From Kitasatospora sp. SUK 42 (GTDB lineage Bacteria > Actinomycetota > Actinomycetes > Streptomycetales > Streptomycetaceae): 64,000 nucleotides of DNA. Every line of letters starts with the position of its first letter. The stretch's first letter is position 1. This document shows positions 26,294 to 34,559 of the stretch, piece after piece. The position numbers and the translations under genes were made by a program. The stretch spans positions 2,122,186 through 2,186,185 of the forward strand of contig NZ_LFMD02000002.1 in assembly GCF_015776785.2 (NCBI RefSeq), given 5' to 3'. The notes beneath the pieces were generated by a model. The model was not told where the DNA came from and made no database searches. It saw only the letters and a program-made list of their open reading frames with translations.

Positions 26294-27580
26294 CTACCGG
26301 GCCCCGGCCGCGACGGCCTTCGACCAGAGCGCCAGCGCCTCGTCGACCTGCCCGGCCGTGACGACCAGCGCGGGGATCATCCGGACGACGTTGAGGTGGA
26401 CCCCACAGAGCAGGAGCAGCAGGCCGAGGTCGGCCGCCGCCTGCTGGACCCGCCGGGCGGCCTCCGGGTCCGGCGAGCCGTCCGGCCGGCAGAACTCGCT
26501 GGCCGCCATCAGCCCCAGGCCCCTGACGTCGCCGATGGCGGGCGCCCCGGCGGCCACCGTCCGCAGGCCGTCGAGCAGCCGGGCTCCCTGTTCGGCGGCG
26601 TTCTCGACCAGCCGTTCCTCGCGCAGCACGTCCAGCGTGGCCAGGGCGGCGGCGCAGGCCACCGGGTTGCCGCCGTAGGTGCCGCCCTGCGAGCCGGGCC
26701 AGGCGCGTTGCATCAGCCCGGTCGGCGCGGCGATCGCGGACAGCGGGAAGCCGCTGGCCAGGCCCTTGGCGGTGATCAGCACATCGGGCCGCACGCCCTC
26801 CTCGTACTGGTGGGCCCAGAAGCGGCCGGTCCGCCCGAAGCCGGTCTGCACCTCGTCCAAGACCAGCAGGATGCCGTGCCGGTCGGCGCGCTCGCGCAGT
26901 CCGGCGAGGAAGCCGGGCGGGGCGGGGACGTAACCGCCCTCGCCGAGCACCGGTTCGACGAACATCGCCGCGGTTTCGGCGGGCGCGGAGACGGTGGCCA
27001 GCACCTCGTCCAGCCCGCGCAGGGCGTACGCCACCGCCTCGTCCTCGGAGAGGCCCAGCGAGAGCCGCAGCCGGAAGGCGGCCGGGAACGGCGCCACCGC
27101 GACCCCGGGCGCCAACGGGCCGATGCCGGCCCGGTAGCGCGTCCCGGCGGTGGTGAGCGAGGCCGCGCCCATGGTGCGGCCGTGGAAGGAGCCCTCGAAG
27201 ACGATCACGTTCTGCCGCCCGGTGGCGTGCCGGGCCAGCCGCAGCGCGGCCTCCACGGCCTCGGTGCCGGCGGTGGCGTAGAACAGCGAGTCCAGGCCGG
27301 CCGGCAGCACCTCGCCGAGCCGTTCGGTGAGGGTGAGCAGCTGGTCGTGCAGGACGGTGGTGTACTGCCCGTGGAGCAGCCGGCCGGCCTGTTCGCGGAC
27401 GGCCTCGACCACCCTGGGGTGGCAGTGGCCGGTGCTGGTCACCCCCACGCCGGAGGTGAAGTCGAGGTAGCGGCGGCCGTCGGCGTCGTAGAGGTGGAGG
27501 CCTTCGCCGCGTACGGCGACGACGGGGGTGGCCTGCTTGAGCACCGGGGAGAGCTGGGACACGAGTCTGCCTTTCGCCAT
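26294..27580 (-). CDS. Class III PLP aminotransferase (GABA/ornithine aminotransferase type)
   Basis: This 428-residue aminotransferase moves an amino group between a terminal amine and an aldehyde or keto group. Visible marks are DGRRYLDFTSGVGV, the phosphate-binding TAGTEAVEAALRLAR, GSFHGRT, LVLDEVQTGFGRTG with D242, and the PLP lysine K272 in ITAKGLASGFPLS. The order and length match GabT-like enzymes. It follows an NRPS that ends in an aldehyde-forming reductase domain by 13 bp, so it could aminate the released aldehyde to a diamine (inference). ATG 27580 is the chosen start. Confidence 0.9.
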   Translation of the reverse strand: MAKGRLVSQLSPVLKQATPVVAVRGEGLHLYDADGRRYLDFTSGVGVTSTGHCHPRVVEAVREQAGRLLHGQYTTVLHDQLLTLTERLGEVLPAGLDSLFYATAGTEAVEAALRLARHATGRQNVIVFEGSFHGRTMGAASLTTAGTRYRAGIGPLAPGVAVAPFPAAFRLRLSLGLSEDEAVAYALRGLDEVLATVSAPAETAAMFVEPVLGEGGYVPAPPGFLAGLRERADRHGILLVLDEVQTGFGRTGRFWAHQYEEGVRPDVLITAKGLASGFPLSAIAAPTGLMQRAWPGSQGGTYGGNPVACAAALATLDVLREERLVENAAEQGARLLDGLRTVAAGAPAIGDVRGLGLMAASEFCRPDGSPDPEAARRVQQAAADLGLLLLLCGVHLNVVRMIPALVVTAGQVDEALALWSKAVAAGAR

Positions 27581-27593
27581 CGGTTGGATCGGG

Positions 27594-30500
27594 TCAGCGG
27601 GGCGGCAGGTAGCCGGCCTCGGCGGCCCAGGTGAGCGCGGCCGACCACCACTGCGGGGTGGGTTCGGTGAAGCGGACGCCGAGCCGGTCGAGCACGGCGT
27701 TGGTGCGGGCGCTGTCCACCCGGACGTTGCGTTCCTGCTGCTGGGCCCAGGCGGCGGCCAGCCGGGCGGCCGTCGGGTGCCGCCGCTCGGCCCGGGCGAG
27801 GGCGGCCGCGAAGGTCTCCTCGTCGGTGAGCCGGACGCGGTGGCCGTGCGCGGCCAGCCAGCCGACGAGCAGGTCGTGCGGGGTCTCGTACGGGGTCTCG
27901 ACGTGGTAGGCGCCGGGCGCGGCGTGCGGGTCGAGGGCGATCGCGGCGATCCCGGCGGCCACCGTGTCCACGTGCGAGAACGCGAAGGCGGTGTCCGGGC
28001 GGCTGGGGGCGGCGCCGGCCAGCAGGTAGCCGCGGACGAGCTGGTAGATCCGGTTGTCGCCGATGTTGGCCTGGAAGGCGCCGGTGCGGCTGTGCGCCGC
28101 GATGTGGCCGCTGCGGTGCAGGTAGGCGGCGTGCCCGGTGGCCGCCCAGGCGCGGACGGCCTGTTCGGCGCGGTACTTGGTGCGCTCGTACGGGGTGCGG
28201 AAGTGCTGCCCGATCCACAGGTCGGCCTCGCTGAAGCGGCGCGGCGGGCCGTCGACCTCGCCGGAGACGGCGAGCGTGGAGACGTGGTGGAGGCGGGCCG
28301 CCGGGGCGTGTTCGTCGATCCAGTCGAGCAGTCGGCGCACGGCGGTGAGGTTGGTGCGCTCCAGCGCGTCGGGCGGGGCGACCAGTCGGACGTCCGCCGC
28401 CGCGTGCACGACGATGCCGACGCCCCGGGCCTGCCGCAGCCCGGCCGGGGAGAGGCCGAGGCCGTCCCGGTCGATGTCCCCGGCGACGACCCGGGCCCGT
28501 CCGGCCGTCAGCCGTTCCGCGGCCCGGGCGTCGTCCGCGGCCCGCACCAGGCAGGTGACCTCGGCGCCGCGCCGCCGGAAGGCGTCCAGCAGGTGCCGCC
28601 CGAGGTAGCCGGTGGCGCCGGTGAGCAGCACCCGGGCCGGTTCCCGGACGGTCGCCCGGGCGGTGAGCGGCACCCGCGCGTGCAGCAGCTGCCCGGAGGT
28701 GGACAGCGGCGCCCGGACGGGCCGTTCGGCGTCCGGCCCGGCGACGGCCTCGGCGAAGCGGGCGGCGATCCGTTCGGCGTCGGGGTGCGGCACGCCGGGT
28801 CGGCCGTAGACCAGGTCGGCGACCAGCCGCTGCTCCACCACCCGTGCGGTGAGCCGGAGTCGGTACAGCGGGTCGCCGCCGGCGCAGCGGGCCTGGCCCG
28901 CCTGTTCGTCGGCGACGGTCCAGTCCAGTGCGGGTTCCTCGGGCAGCCGGAAGGTGCCGAGGAAGTTGAAGCCGACGGCCGGGCGGTCGCCGGGCGCGTC
29001 CATCGGCCGGACGGGCGCCTCACGCAGCCGTCGCGCGACCACGGCCGGCTCGGCGGGGGTGTCCAGTTCGACGTGCTTGACGGCGGTGAACCAGCCGACG
29101 GTGTCGAGGAATTCGCCCGGGTCGCCGGTGGCGTCCCGGCCGTGGGTCTCCACCTCGACCGCGAGCCGGGGCTCGCCCTGCCACTCGCCGACGGCTCCGG
29201 CGAAGGCGGCGAGCAGCGCCGCCTCCAGCCCGGCGCCGCCGCCGTACCGGCCGATCAGTCGGGCGGTGGCGGTGGCGTCCAGCGCCCAGCTGAGCGCGGC
29301 CGGTCGGCTCCGCTCCACGGGTTCGGCGGCGGTGGCGGCGGGAGGGGCGGGAGGGGTGGGTGGGGTGGCGGCCGCCCACCGGTAGAAGTCGGCGGTCGGC
29401 GGCAGCTCTGCGGGCTTCCGGTCGAGCGCCGCCCGGTAGGCGTGGGCCAGGTCGTCGAGCAGGATCCGCCAGGACAGCCCGTCGACGACCAGGTGATGGG
29501 CGATCAGCGCGAGCCGGTCGTCGGTGCCGGGCGGGCCGGAGAACAGGTGGGCGCGCAGCAGCCGCCCGGCCGACGGGTCCAGACTGCGGTGCAGTTCGGT
29601 GCAGACCCCGGCGATCGTCCCGGCGATCGCGTCCGCCGCGCGCGGGATGCGGGAGTACGAGACCGGGTCGAGCCCGGCCGCCGCCCGGGGCTGGCCGTAG
29701 CCGTCCGGGGAGAGCGGGCGGCGCAGCGCCGGGTGGCGTTCCAGGACGGCGGTGACGGCGGCGGAGAGGGCGGCCGGGTCGACGGCGGTGCGGCAGCGCA
29801 GCAGCACCGACTGGTTCCAGTGCCGTGGGTCGGCGAGGGACTTCTGCCGGTAGAACCAGCGCTGGGCCGGGGCGAGTCGTCCGCTTCCGCCGCCGCTCCG
29901 GGGGGCCGGGAGCGGGGTGGCGGCGGGCACCGCGGCGCGGGCCAGGGCGGCCGCGGTCGGGTGCCGGTAGAAGTCCTCGTAGGCGACCCGTCGGCCCGAG
30001 CGGCGCAGGAAGGCGATGGTGCGCATGGCGAGGATGGAGTCCCCGCCGAGGCCCAGGACGTCGGCCCGCGGCCCGATGGCGGGCAGTCCGAGCGCGCCGG
30101 CCCAGAACCGGGCGATCTCCCCGACCAGACCGTCCTCGGCCGGGCCTTCCGCCGTCGGCTCCGCGCGGGCCTCGACCAGTTCGGCCACCAGTTCGCCCAG
30201 CCGCCGCCGGTCCAGCTTGCCGTTCGGCCCGACGGGGAACTCGGGCAGCACCAGGATCGGCTGCGGCACGGAGTAGCCGGGCAGCCGGTCGCGCAGGAAC
30301 TCGGCCAGGCCGTCGATCCTCGCACCCTCCAGCAGCCGTACGGCACCCATCAGTTGGCCGCCGAGCCCGGTCTCGCGCAGCAGCGCCGCCGAGCGGGCGA
30401 CGCCCGGGTGGCCGTCCATGGCCCGCTCGACCTCGGCGAGGTCGACCCGGTAGCCGCGGACCTTGACCTGGCGGTCCACCCGGCCGAGGAAGACGAGGTC

Positions 30501-31715
30501 GCCGTCCGCCCGCCGGCGGCACAGGTCGCCGGTGCGGTACATCGGCCGGCCGTCGTGCCGGACGAAGCTGCGGGCGGTCTCGGCCGGTCGGCCGTAGTAC
30601 CCGGCGCTGACGCCCCGCCCGCCGATCAGCAGCTCCCCCGCCGTGCCGTCCGGCACCTCCCGCCCCTCGGCGTCCAGCAGGGTGAGCAGAACCTCGCCGA
30701 TCCCGCTGCCGATCGGTACGGTCGGCTCCCCGGCGGGCAGTTGACGGGCGTCGGTGGCCAGGAAGCAGGTGGCGCCGACGGTGGTCTCGGTCGGTCCGTA
30801 GTGGTTGGCCAGCCGCTCGGTGACGCCGCCGTCGAGCAGGGCGGCGGCGAGCGGGCGGGGCAGGGCCTCGCCGCCGAGCAGCAGGGTGTGCAGCGGCGGG
30901 GTGCCGTCGGGGCGGCCGTCCAGCAGGGCGGTCAGGTGCGAGGGGGTGGTCTTGAGGGTGTCGACCCCGGCGCGGCGCAGCGAGGCCCAGAAGGCCTCGG
31001 GGTCGCGCACCTGGCGGTCGGGGACGACGTGCACCGAGCCGCCGGTGGCCAGGGCGAGCAGCCAGGCGGTGTGGCCGAGGTCGGCGGCCAGGGTGGTGAC
31101 GTGTGCGAGGCGGGGCGGGTCGGCCTCGGTGCGTCCGAGCCGTTCGGCCAGCGCGTGCGCGTAGTGCAGGGCGTTGGCGTGGGTGACGGCCACCGCCTTG
31201 GGTTCGCCGCTGGATCCGGAGGTGAAGGACAGGTAGGCGAGGTCCTCGCCCGCCGGCCCGAAGCCCGCCGGCTCGAAGCCCGCCGGCTCGGCGCCGGAGT
31301 CGGCCTCACCGCCGGCGCCGGCCTCCAGGTCCACCGCCTCGCCGCCGAGCCCGGCCTCGGTGGCGAGCACCCGCCCGACCCGGACGGCCGCCAGCCGCCG
31401 GGCGAGGTCGGCCGCCGACCAGTCCGGGTCGGCCAGCACGGCCGCCGCGCCGGAGCGCAGCACCCCGTGCAGCAGCACCAGCATCCGGGCGTCCCGGGGG
31501 CCGAGCAGGGCGACGCGGTCGCCGCGCCCGGTGCCGTCGGCGTTCAGCCGGGCGGCGATCCGCCCGGCTGCGGCGTCGAGCGTGCGGTAGTCGAGGGCTC
31601 GGACGCCGTCGGTGAGGGCGGGCCGGTCGGGGTGGGCCCGGGCGAGGCCCGACAGGAGCGCGCTCAGCGAGCCGGTGGCGGGCGTGGCACGGAGGTGTCG
31701 CGTCGCGGCGGTCAC
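27594..31715 (-). CDS. NRPS with A-PCP-E-thioester reductase architecture
   Basis: This 1373-residue single-module NRPS lacks a condensation domain. The adenylation domain (about 1-520) has FTSGSSGEPKAVAVTH, HYGPTETTVGAT, MYRTGD and GPNGKLDRRR; the specificity strand reads LAADLGHTAW, which I cannot assign. The carrier protein has LGLGGDSILAMR with the phosphopantetheine serine. The next domain is of epimerisation type: HHLVVDGLSWRILLDDL and the VGFNFLG motif. The last 345 residues are a Lys2/CAR-type reductase, with LLTGATGYLG and YERTK. It should load one amino acid, epimerise it and release it as an aldehyde or alcohol. A duplicated EPAGF linker interrupts the A domain near residue 145. 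GTG 31715 overlaps the upstream stop. Confidence 0.88.
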   Translation of the reverse strand: MTAATRHLRATPATGSLSALLSGLARAHPDRPALTDGVRALDYRTLDAAAGRIAARLNADGTGRGDRVALLGPRDARMLVLLHGVLRSGAAAVLADPDWSAADLARRLAAVRVGRVLATEAGLGGEAVDLEAGAGGEADSGAEPAGFEPAGFGPAGEDLAYLSFTSGSSGEPKAVAVTHANALHYAHALAERLGRTEADPPRLAHVTTLAADLGHTAWLLALATGGSVHVVPDRQVRDPEAFWASLRRAGVDTLKTTPSHLTALLDGRPDGTPPLHTLLLGGEALPRPLAAALLDGGVTERLANHYGPTETTVGATCFLATDARQLPAGEPTVPIGSGIGEVLLTLLDAEGREVPDGTAGELLIGGRGVSAGYYGRPAETARSFVRHDGRPMYRTGDLCRRRADGDLVFLGRVDRQVKVRGYRVDLAEVERAMDGHPGVARSAALLRETGLGGQLMGAVRLLEGARIDGLAEFLRDRLPGYSVPQPILVLPEFPVGPNGKLDRRRLGELVAELVEARAEPTAEGPAEDGLVGEIARFWAGALGLPAIGPRADVLGLGGDSILAMRTIAFLRRSGRRVAYEDFYRHPTAAALARAAVPAATPLPAPRSGGGSGRLAPAQRWFYRQKSLADPRHWNQSVLLRCRTAVDPAALSAAVTAVLERHPALRRPLSPDGYGQPRAAAGLDPVSYSRIPRAADAIAGTIAGVCTELHRSLDPSAGRLLRAHLFSGPPGTDDRLALIAHHLVVDGLSWRILLDDLAHAYRAALDRKPAELPPTADFYRWAAATPPTPPAPPAATAAEPVERSRPAALSWALDATATARLIGRYGGGAGLEAALLAAFAGAVGEWQGEPRLAVEVETHGRDATGDPGEFLDTVGWFTAVKHVELDTPAEPAVVARRLREAPVRPMDAPGDRPAVGFNFLGTFRLPEEPALDWTVADEQAGQARCAGGDPLYRLRLTARVVEQRLVADLVYGRPGVPHPDAERIAARFAEAVAGPDAERPVRAPLSTSGQLLHARVPLTARATVREPARVLLTGATGYLGRHLLDAFRRRGAEVTCLVRAADDARAAERLTAGRARVVAGDIDRDGLGLSPAGLRQARGVGIVVHAAADVRLVAPPDALERTNLTAVRRLLDWIDEHAPAARLHHVSTLAVSGEVDGPPRRFSEADLWIGQHFRTPYERTKYRAEQAVRAWAATGHAAYLHRSGHIAAHSRTGAFQANIGDNRIYQLVRGYLLAGAAPSRPDTAFAFSHVDTVAAGIAAIALDPHAAPGAYHVETPYETPHDLLVGWLAAHGHRVRLTDEETFAAALARAERRHPTAARLAAAWAQQQERNVRVDSARTNAVLDRLGVRFTEPTPQWWSAALTWAAEAGYLPPR

Positions 31716-32326
31716 GCCGGCTCGTCCCCCGCCCGGACCACCCGTTCCGGCGGCTCCGCCCTGCCGCCGCGTCCCGGCCGCACCGACAGCCCCGCCCCGG
31801 CGAGGACCCCGGGGTCGCCCACCAGGTAGCCGTCCAGCACGGCCCGTCCGGGCAGCCGCCCGGCCAACTCCCAGGCCAGCATGCGGTGCAGTCCGTCGAT
31901 GTGGATCAGCCCCTCCCGGACCAGCAGGTCCCCGTAGTCGGGGTGGTCGACCGGCCCGGTGCTGAGGAAGAGCGGGGTGAACGGCGCCCAACGCAGCAGC
32001 CGCAGCTTCGCCGCGCAGACCGGATTGGCCGCGGCCCAGGCGGTGCCGCCGGAGCGGATGCGGTCGGCCGCCTGGCCGACGGTCAGCCCGGAGCGCGGGA
32101 CGAGTTCGAGCTCGCCGCCCTCGCTGAGGTGCCAGGGCAGGACGACGCCGAGGACGTCGGCCCGGGAGAGCCGCACCCGCCACCAGCCGCCGGGGATCCG
32201 GTCGGCGCGGTCGAGGTTCTCCTCGCCGTACATGTTGCTGTTCGCCTCGTGGGCCCGCCCGACCGGGTGGTCCCGCAGGAAGGCGTCGTGGACCTCGGGG
32301 TAGGCGACGGCGGTGACGATCTCCAC
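31712..32326 (-). CDS. Conserved protein with a ParB-like DG-x-HR motif (DUF6309-like)
   Basis: This 204-residue protein starts at GTG 32326 behind GAGGAG, 11 bp after the PhyH stop. It has no membrane segment. EANSNMYGEENLDRADRI near the start and LIHIDGLHRMLAWELAGR near residue 160 are its most distinctive parts. The latter is like the DGxHRxxA loop of ParB/sulfiredoxin-fold proteins. I recall similar sequences as DUF6309, but only weakly. Its stop overlaps the NRPS start, so it is firmly inside the operon. The function is unknown; a nucleotide-dependent helper or tailoring enzyme is conceivable. Confidence 0.75.
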   Translation of the reverse strand: MEIVTAVAYPEVHDAFLRDHPVGRAHEANSNMYGEENLDRADRIPGGWWRVRLSRADVLGVVLPWHLSEGGELELVPRSGLTVGQAADRIRSGGTAWAAANPVCAAKLRLLRWAPFTPLFLSTGPVDHPDYGDLLVREGLIHIDGLHRMLAWELAGRLPGRAVLDGYLVGDPGVLAGAGLSVRPGRGGRAEPPERVVRAGDEPA

Positions 32327-32337
32327 GGCAGTGCTCC

Positions 32338-33135
32338 TCAGACGGTTCCGGTGTACTCGGTGAAGTGGCGCTCCGCGAACAGTTCGGGCCACCGGCGGTC
32401 GGCCAGGTCCAGTTCGCGGGCCCGGGCGAGCATCCGCCGCCAGTAGGGCTTCACCGGGCGCCAGCGCGCTCCCACCTGGCAGTAGGAGGCGTCGACGAAG
32501 TAGCGGGGTCTGCCCGGCCCGTCGGCCGCCGGTCTGCGGGCGTGGAACAGCGCCGAGTTGAGCAGCACGGTCGAGCCGGGCGGCAGCCGGTCGATCACCA
32601 CCTCGCCGGGCAGCTCGGCGGTGCCGTGGCGGGCGTAGGCGCTCTTGCCGGCGGCGTGCCGGTGCGAACCGGGCAGCACGGCCAGGCTGCCGACCTTCTC
32701 GTCCAGGCCGCCGAGGTAGTGCAGCGCGTGGACCATCAGCAGGGACGGGTCGGCCCGGTCGTTGGGCTCGTAGTCGTGGTGCCAGGCCTTGCCGGGGATG
32801 TCCGGGGCGTGGCGGTCGCTGTGCAGGTGGTGGAAGACGAAGGACGGCCCGATCAGCCCGGTCAGCGCCCGCAGCAGCGGCGGGTGGGTGAGCAGTTCGC
32901 CGTGGGCGGGGAGTTCCAGCTCCAGCAGCGGGGGCGGGCCGTACCGGTCCGGGTCGGTGCAGGCGGCGATCGAGCGGGCCCGCAGGCCCTCGTCCACCCA
33001 GCGGTCGACCTCGGGGGCGAGGCGCTCGCGCAGGGCTTCCGGCAGCAGCCCGGGCAGTATCAGGTAGCCGGATTCCAGGAACTGGCGGCGGTGCTCGGTG
33101 TCGAGGGCCTCACGCCCTCCGGAGTGCGGGGTCAC
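32338..33135 (-). CDS. Phytanoyl-CoA dioxygenase (PhyH) family oxygenase
   Basis: This 265-residue Fe(II)/2-oxoglutarate oxygenase is of the PhyH branch. Metal ligands are H119 and D121 in AWHHDYEPND and H198 in LLNSALFHARR, with an arginine soon after (GRPRYFVD) for the co-substrate. GSLAVLPGSHRHA is the usual PhyH element. It is the first gene of the minus operon that contains the NRPS. Start GTG 33135 was chosen because the fold starts soon after it (EHRRQFLESGYLILPGLL); an in-frame start 63 bp earlier is possible. It probably hydroxylates the amino acid or product of this operon (inference). Confidence 0.88.
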   Translation of the reverse strand: MTPHSGGREALDTEHRRQFLESGYLILPGLLPEALRERLAPEVDRWVDEGLRARSIAACTDPDRYGPPPLLELELPAHGELLTHPPLLRALTGLIGPSFVFHHLHSDRHAPDIPGKAWHHDYEPNDRADPSLLMVHALHYLGGLDEKVGSLAVLPGSHRHAAGKSAYARHGTAELPGEVVIDRLPPGSTVLLNSALFHARRPAADGPGRPRYFVDASYCQVGARWRPVKPYWRRMLARARELDLADRRWPELFAERHFTEYTGTV

Positions 33136-33288
33136 CGAACCGACCCCCTCCTTCCGTTCGACGGGACGCACAACGGGACTCGGTACGGGACACGGCACGG
33201 GGCGCGGTAGGGGCGGGAAGGCACACGGCTTCGTCCAGACCTCGGGTGGCGGCGGTGTCGCCTGTCATCGCCACGGACGGCTGAATCC

Positions 33289-33348
33289 GTGATCACCTGA
33301 ATGCACGATGATCACCAAGCGAAGTAAGTTGATCACACAAAGTGATCC
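33289..33348. promoter_or_regulatory. Array of TGATCA palindromes, probable TetR operator
   Basis: The palindrome TGATCA occurs at 33290-33295, 33309-33314 and 33330-33335, and TGATCC follows at 33343-33348. The first is extended to GTGATCAC, and each full copy is followed by C. Spacing of 19 and 21 bp is about two helical turns. The array lies in the 394-bp gap between the oxygenase-led minus operon and the divergent TetR gene. The rest of the gap, including 33349-33529, shows nothing else that I can name. Confidence 0.65.
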
Positions 33349-33529
33349 GCCTCAGGAGTATGAACCGGCCTTCGCGTCCACGACAAGACCAATGCCAACC
33401 CCTGGACACCTTCCCGCCACCGTGCCGTTCAGCTCCGGCCACCACTGGATTCCTTCCACAGCGGCAACTCGGGCCTTTCCCCGCCCCGGTGATTCGTCGC
33501 CGGAACAGCCGATGCGGCACAGTGAGTTC

Positions 33530-34201
33530 ATGAGCGCGGACACTCGGAGTCACCACAGCCCCGGACCGGTCACCAGGCGGCGGCCGGTCCAGCAGCGCAG
33601 CCAGGAGCGGTACGGCCGCATCCTGGACGCCTGCGCCGGGTTGCTGGACGAGGTCGGGGCGACAGCGCTCACCACCAAGGAGGTCGCCCAGCGCGCCCAG
33701 GTGCCGATCGGCACCCTGTACCAGTTCTTCGCCGGCAAGGAGGACCTGCTGGCCGCGCTCGCCACCCGCAACCTCGACCACTACCTCCAACGGCTCGACG
33801 ACCGGCTCGCCGGGGCCGCCCCGGTCGGCGCGGCCACCTTCACCGACCTCGCGGTGGAGGAGTTCGTCGCGATGAAGCGCGCCGTGCCCGGCTTCGGCCA
33901 GGTCGACTTCGGGCTCGCGGGCACGACGGCGCCCTCCGGGGTCCGGGACGAACAGCACCTGCTGGACGCGGGCGTCGACAACAACACCGCCGTCGCGCTG
34001 CGGCTCCAGGCCCTCGGCGGCGGGCTGTTCTCCGCGGGCGACCCGGCGGCCACCACGCTCACCCTGCGGGTCGCCCTGGAGGCCGCCGACGCGGTGCTCA
34101 AACTCGCCTTCCGCGGGGACCCGGAGGGCGATCCGGCGCTGATCGCCGAATGCAAGCGGCTGGTGCGCGGCTACCTCACGCAACAGCCATCCACCCGCTG
34201 A
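33530..34201 (+). CDS. TetR-family transcriptional regulator
   Basis: This 223-residue TetR repressor has its helix-turn-helix at about residues 25-75 (ILDACAGLLDEVGATALTTK, then EVAQRAQVPIGTLYQFFAGK). The ligand-binding C-terminal domain (LAVEEFVAMKRAVPGFG onward) is of the size usual for the family. It is divergent from the NRPS-containing operon, with a palindrome array between, so it probably controls that operon and itself (inference). The start is uncertain: ATG 33530 was chosen as closest to the conserved part, but ATG 33512 or others upstream in frame are possible, and no strong ribosome site decides. Confidence 0.87.
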   Translation: MSADTRSHHSPGPVTRRRPVQQRSQERYGRILDACAGLLDEVGATALTTKEVAQRAQVPIGTLYQFFAGKEDLLAALATRNLDHYLQRLDDRLAGAAPVGAATFTDLAVEEFVAMKRAVPGFGQVDFGLAGTTAPSGVRDEQHLLDAGVDNNTAVALRLQALGGGLFSAGDPAATTLTLRVALEAADAVLKLAFRGDPEGDPALIAECKRLVRGYLTQQPSTR

Positions 34202-34322
34202 CACCCGCCACGCGATCCGCTCGCGTCCCGTCCGCCCGAGGCGTTGCGAGCCCGCCGCCCCCGCAGCACAGTGGAAAGCGGAACCGCCGCGCGGGCGGCC
34301 ACCACGACCGGAGGAGCAGATC

Positions 34323-34517
34323 ATGCACGCAGAGGTAGGCGACCAGCTCCACATCCACAGCAGATCGGTGGGCATGACGGACCAGAAGGGCGAGATCATC
34401 GAGGTGCGCGGCACCAACGGCGAGCCGCCGTACGTGGTCCGCTTCGAGGACGGCCACGAAGGCCTGATCTACCCCGGCCCCGACTGCAACATCGAACCCC
34501 ACCAGGCGGAGCTCTGA
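34323..34517 (+). CDS. DUF1918 domain protein
   Basis: This 64-residue protein matches DUF1918: MHAEVGDQLHIHSRSVG, GEIIEVRG, and then PPYVVRFEDGHEGLIYPGPD. It is a small beta-barrel of unknown role, common in actinobacteria, often near stress genes. Start ATG 34323 follows GGAGGAG. The 121-bp gap before it shows no gene. Confidence 0.9.
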   Translation: MHAEVGDQLHIHSRSVGMTDQKGEIIEVRGTNGEPPYVVRFEDGHEGLIYPGPDCNIEPHQAEL

Positions 34518-34559
34518 CCGACTCCCCCGCCAATCCGGGGCCGCCCCAGGTGACGGACG

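Noticed and set aside
27528..31829. A 1433-codon plus-strand open frame opposite the NRPS
   Set aside because: It is a Gly/Val/Arg-rich frame created by G/C third positions; the minus strand shows all NRPS core motifs.
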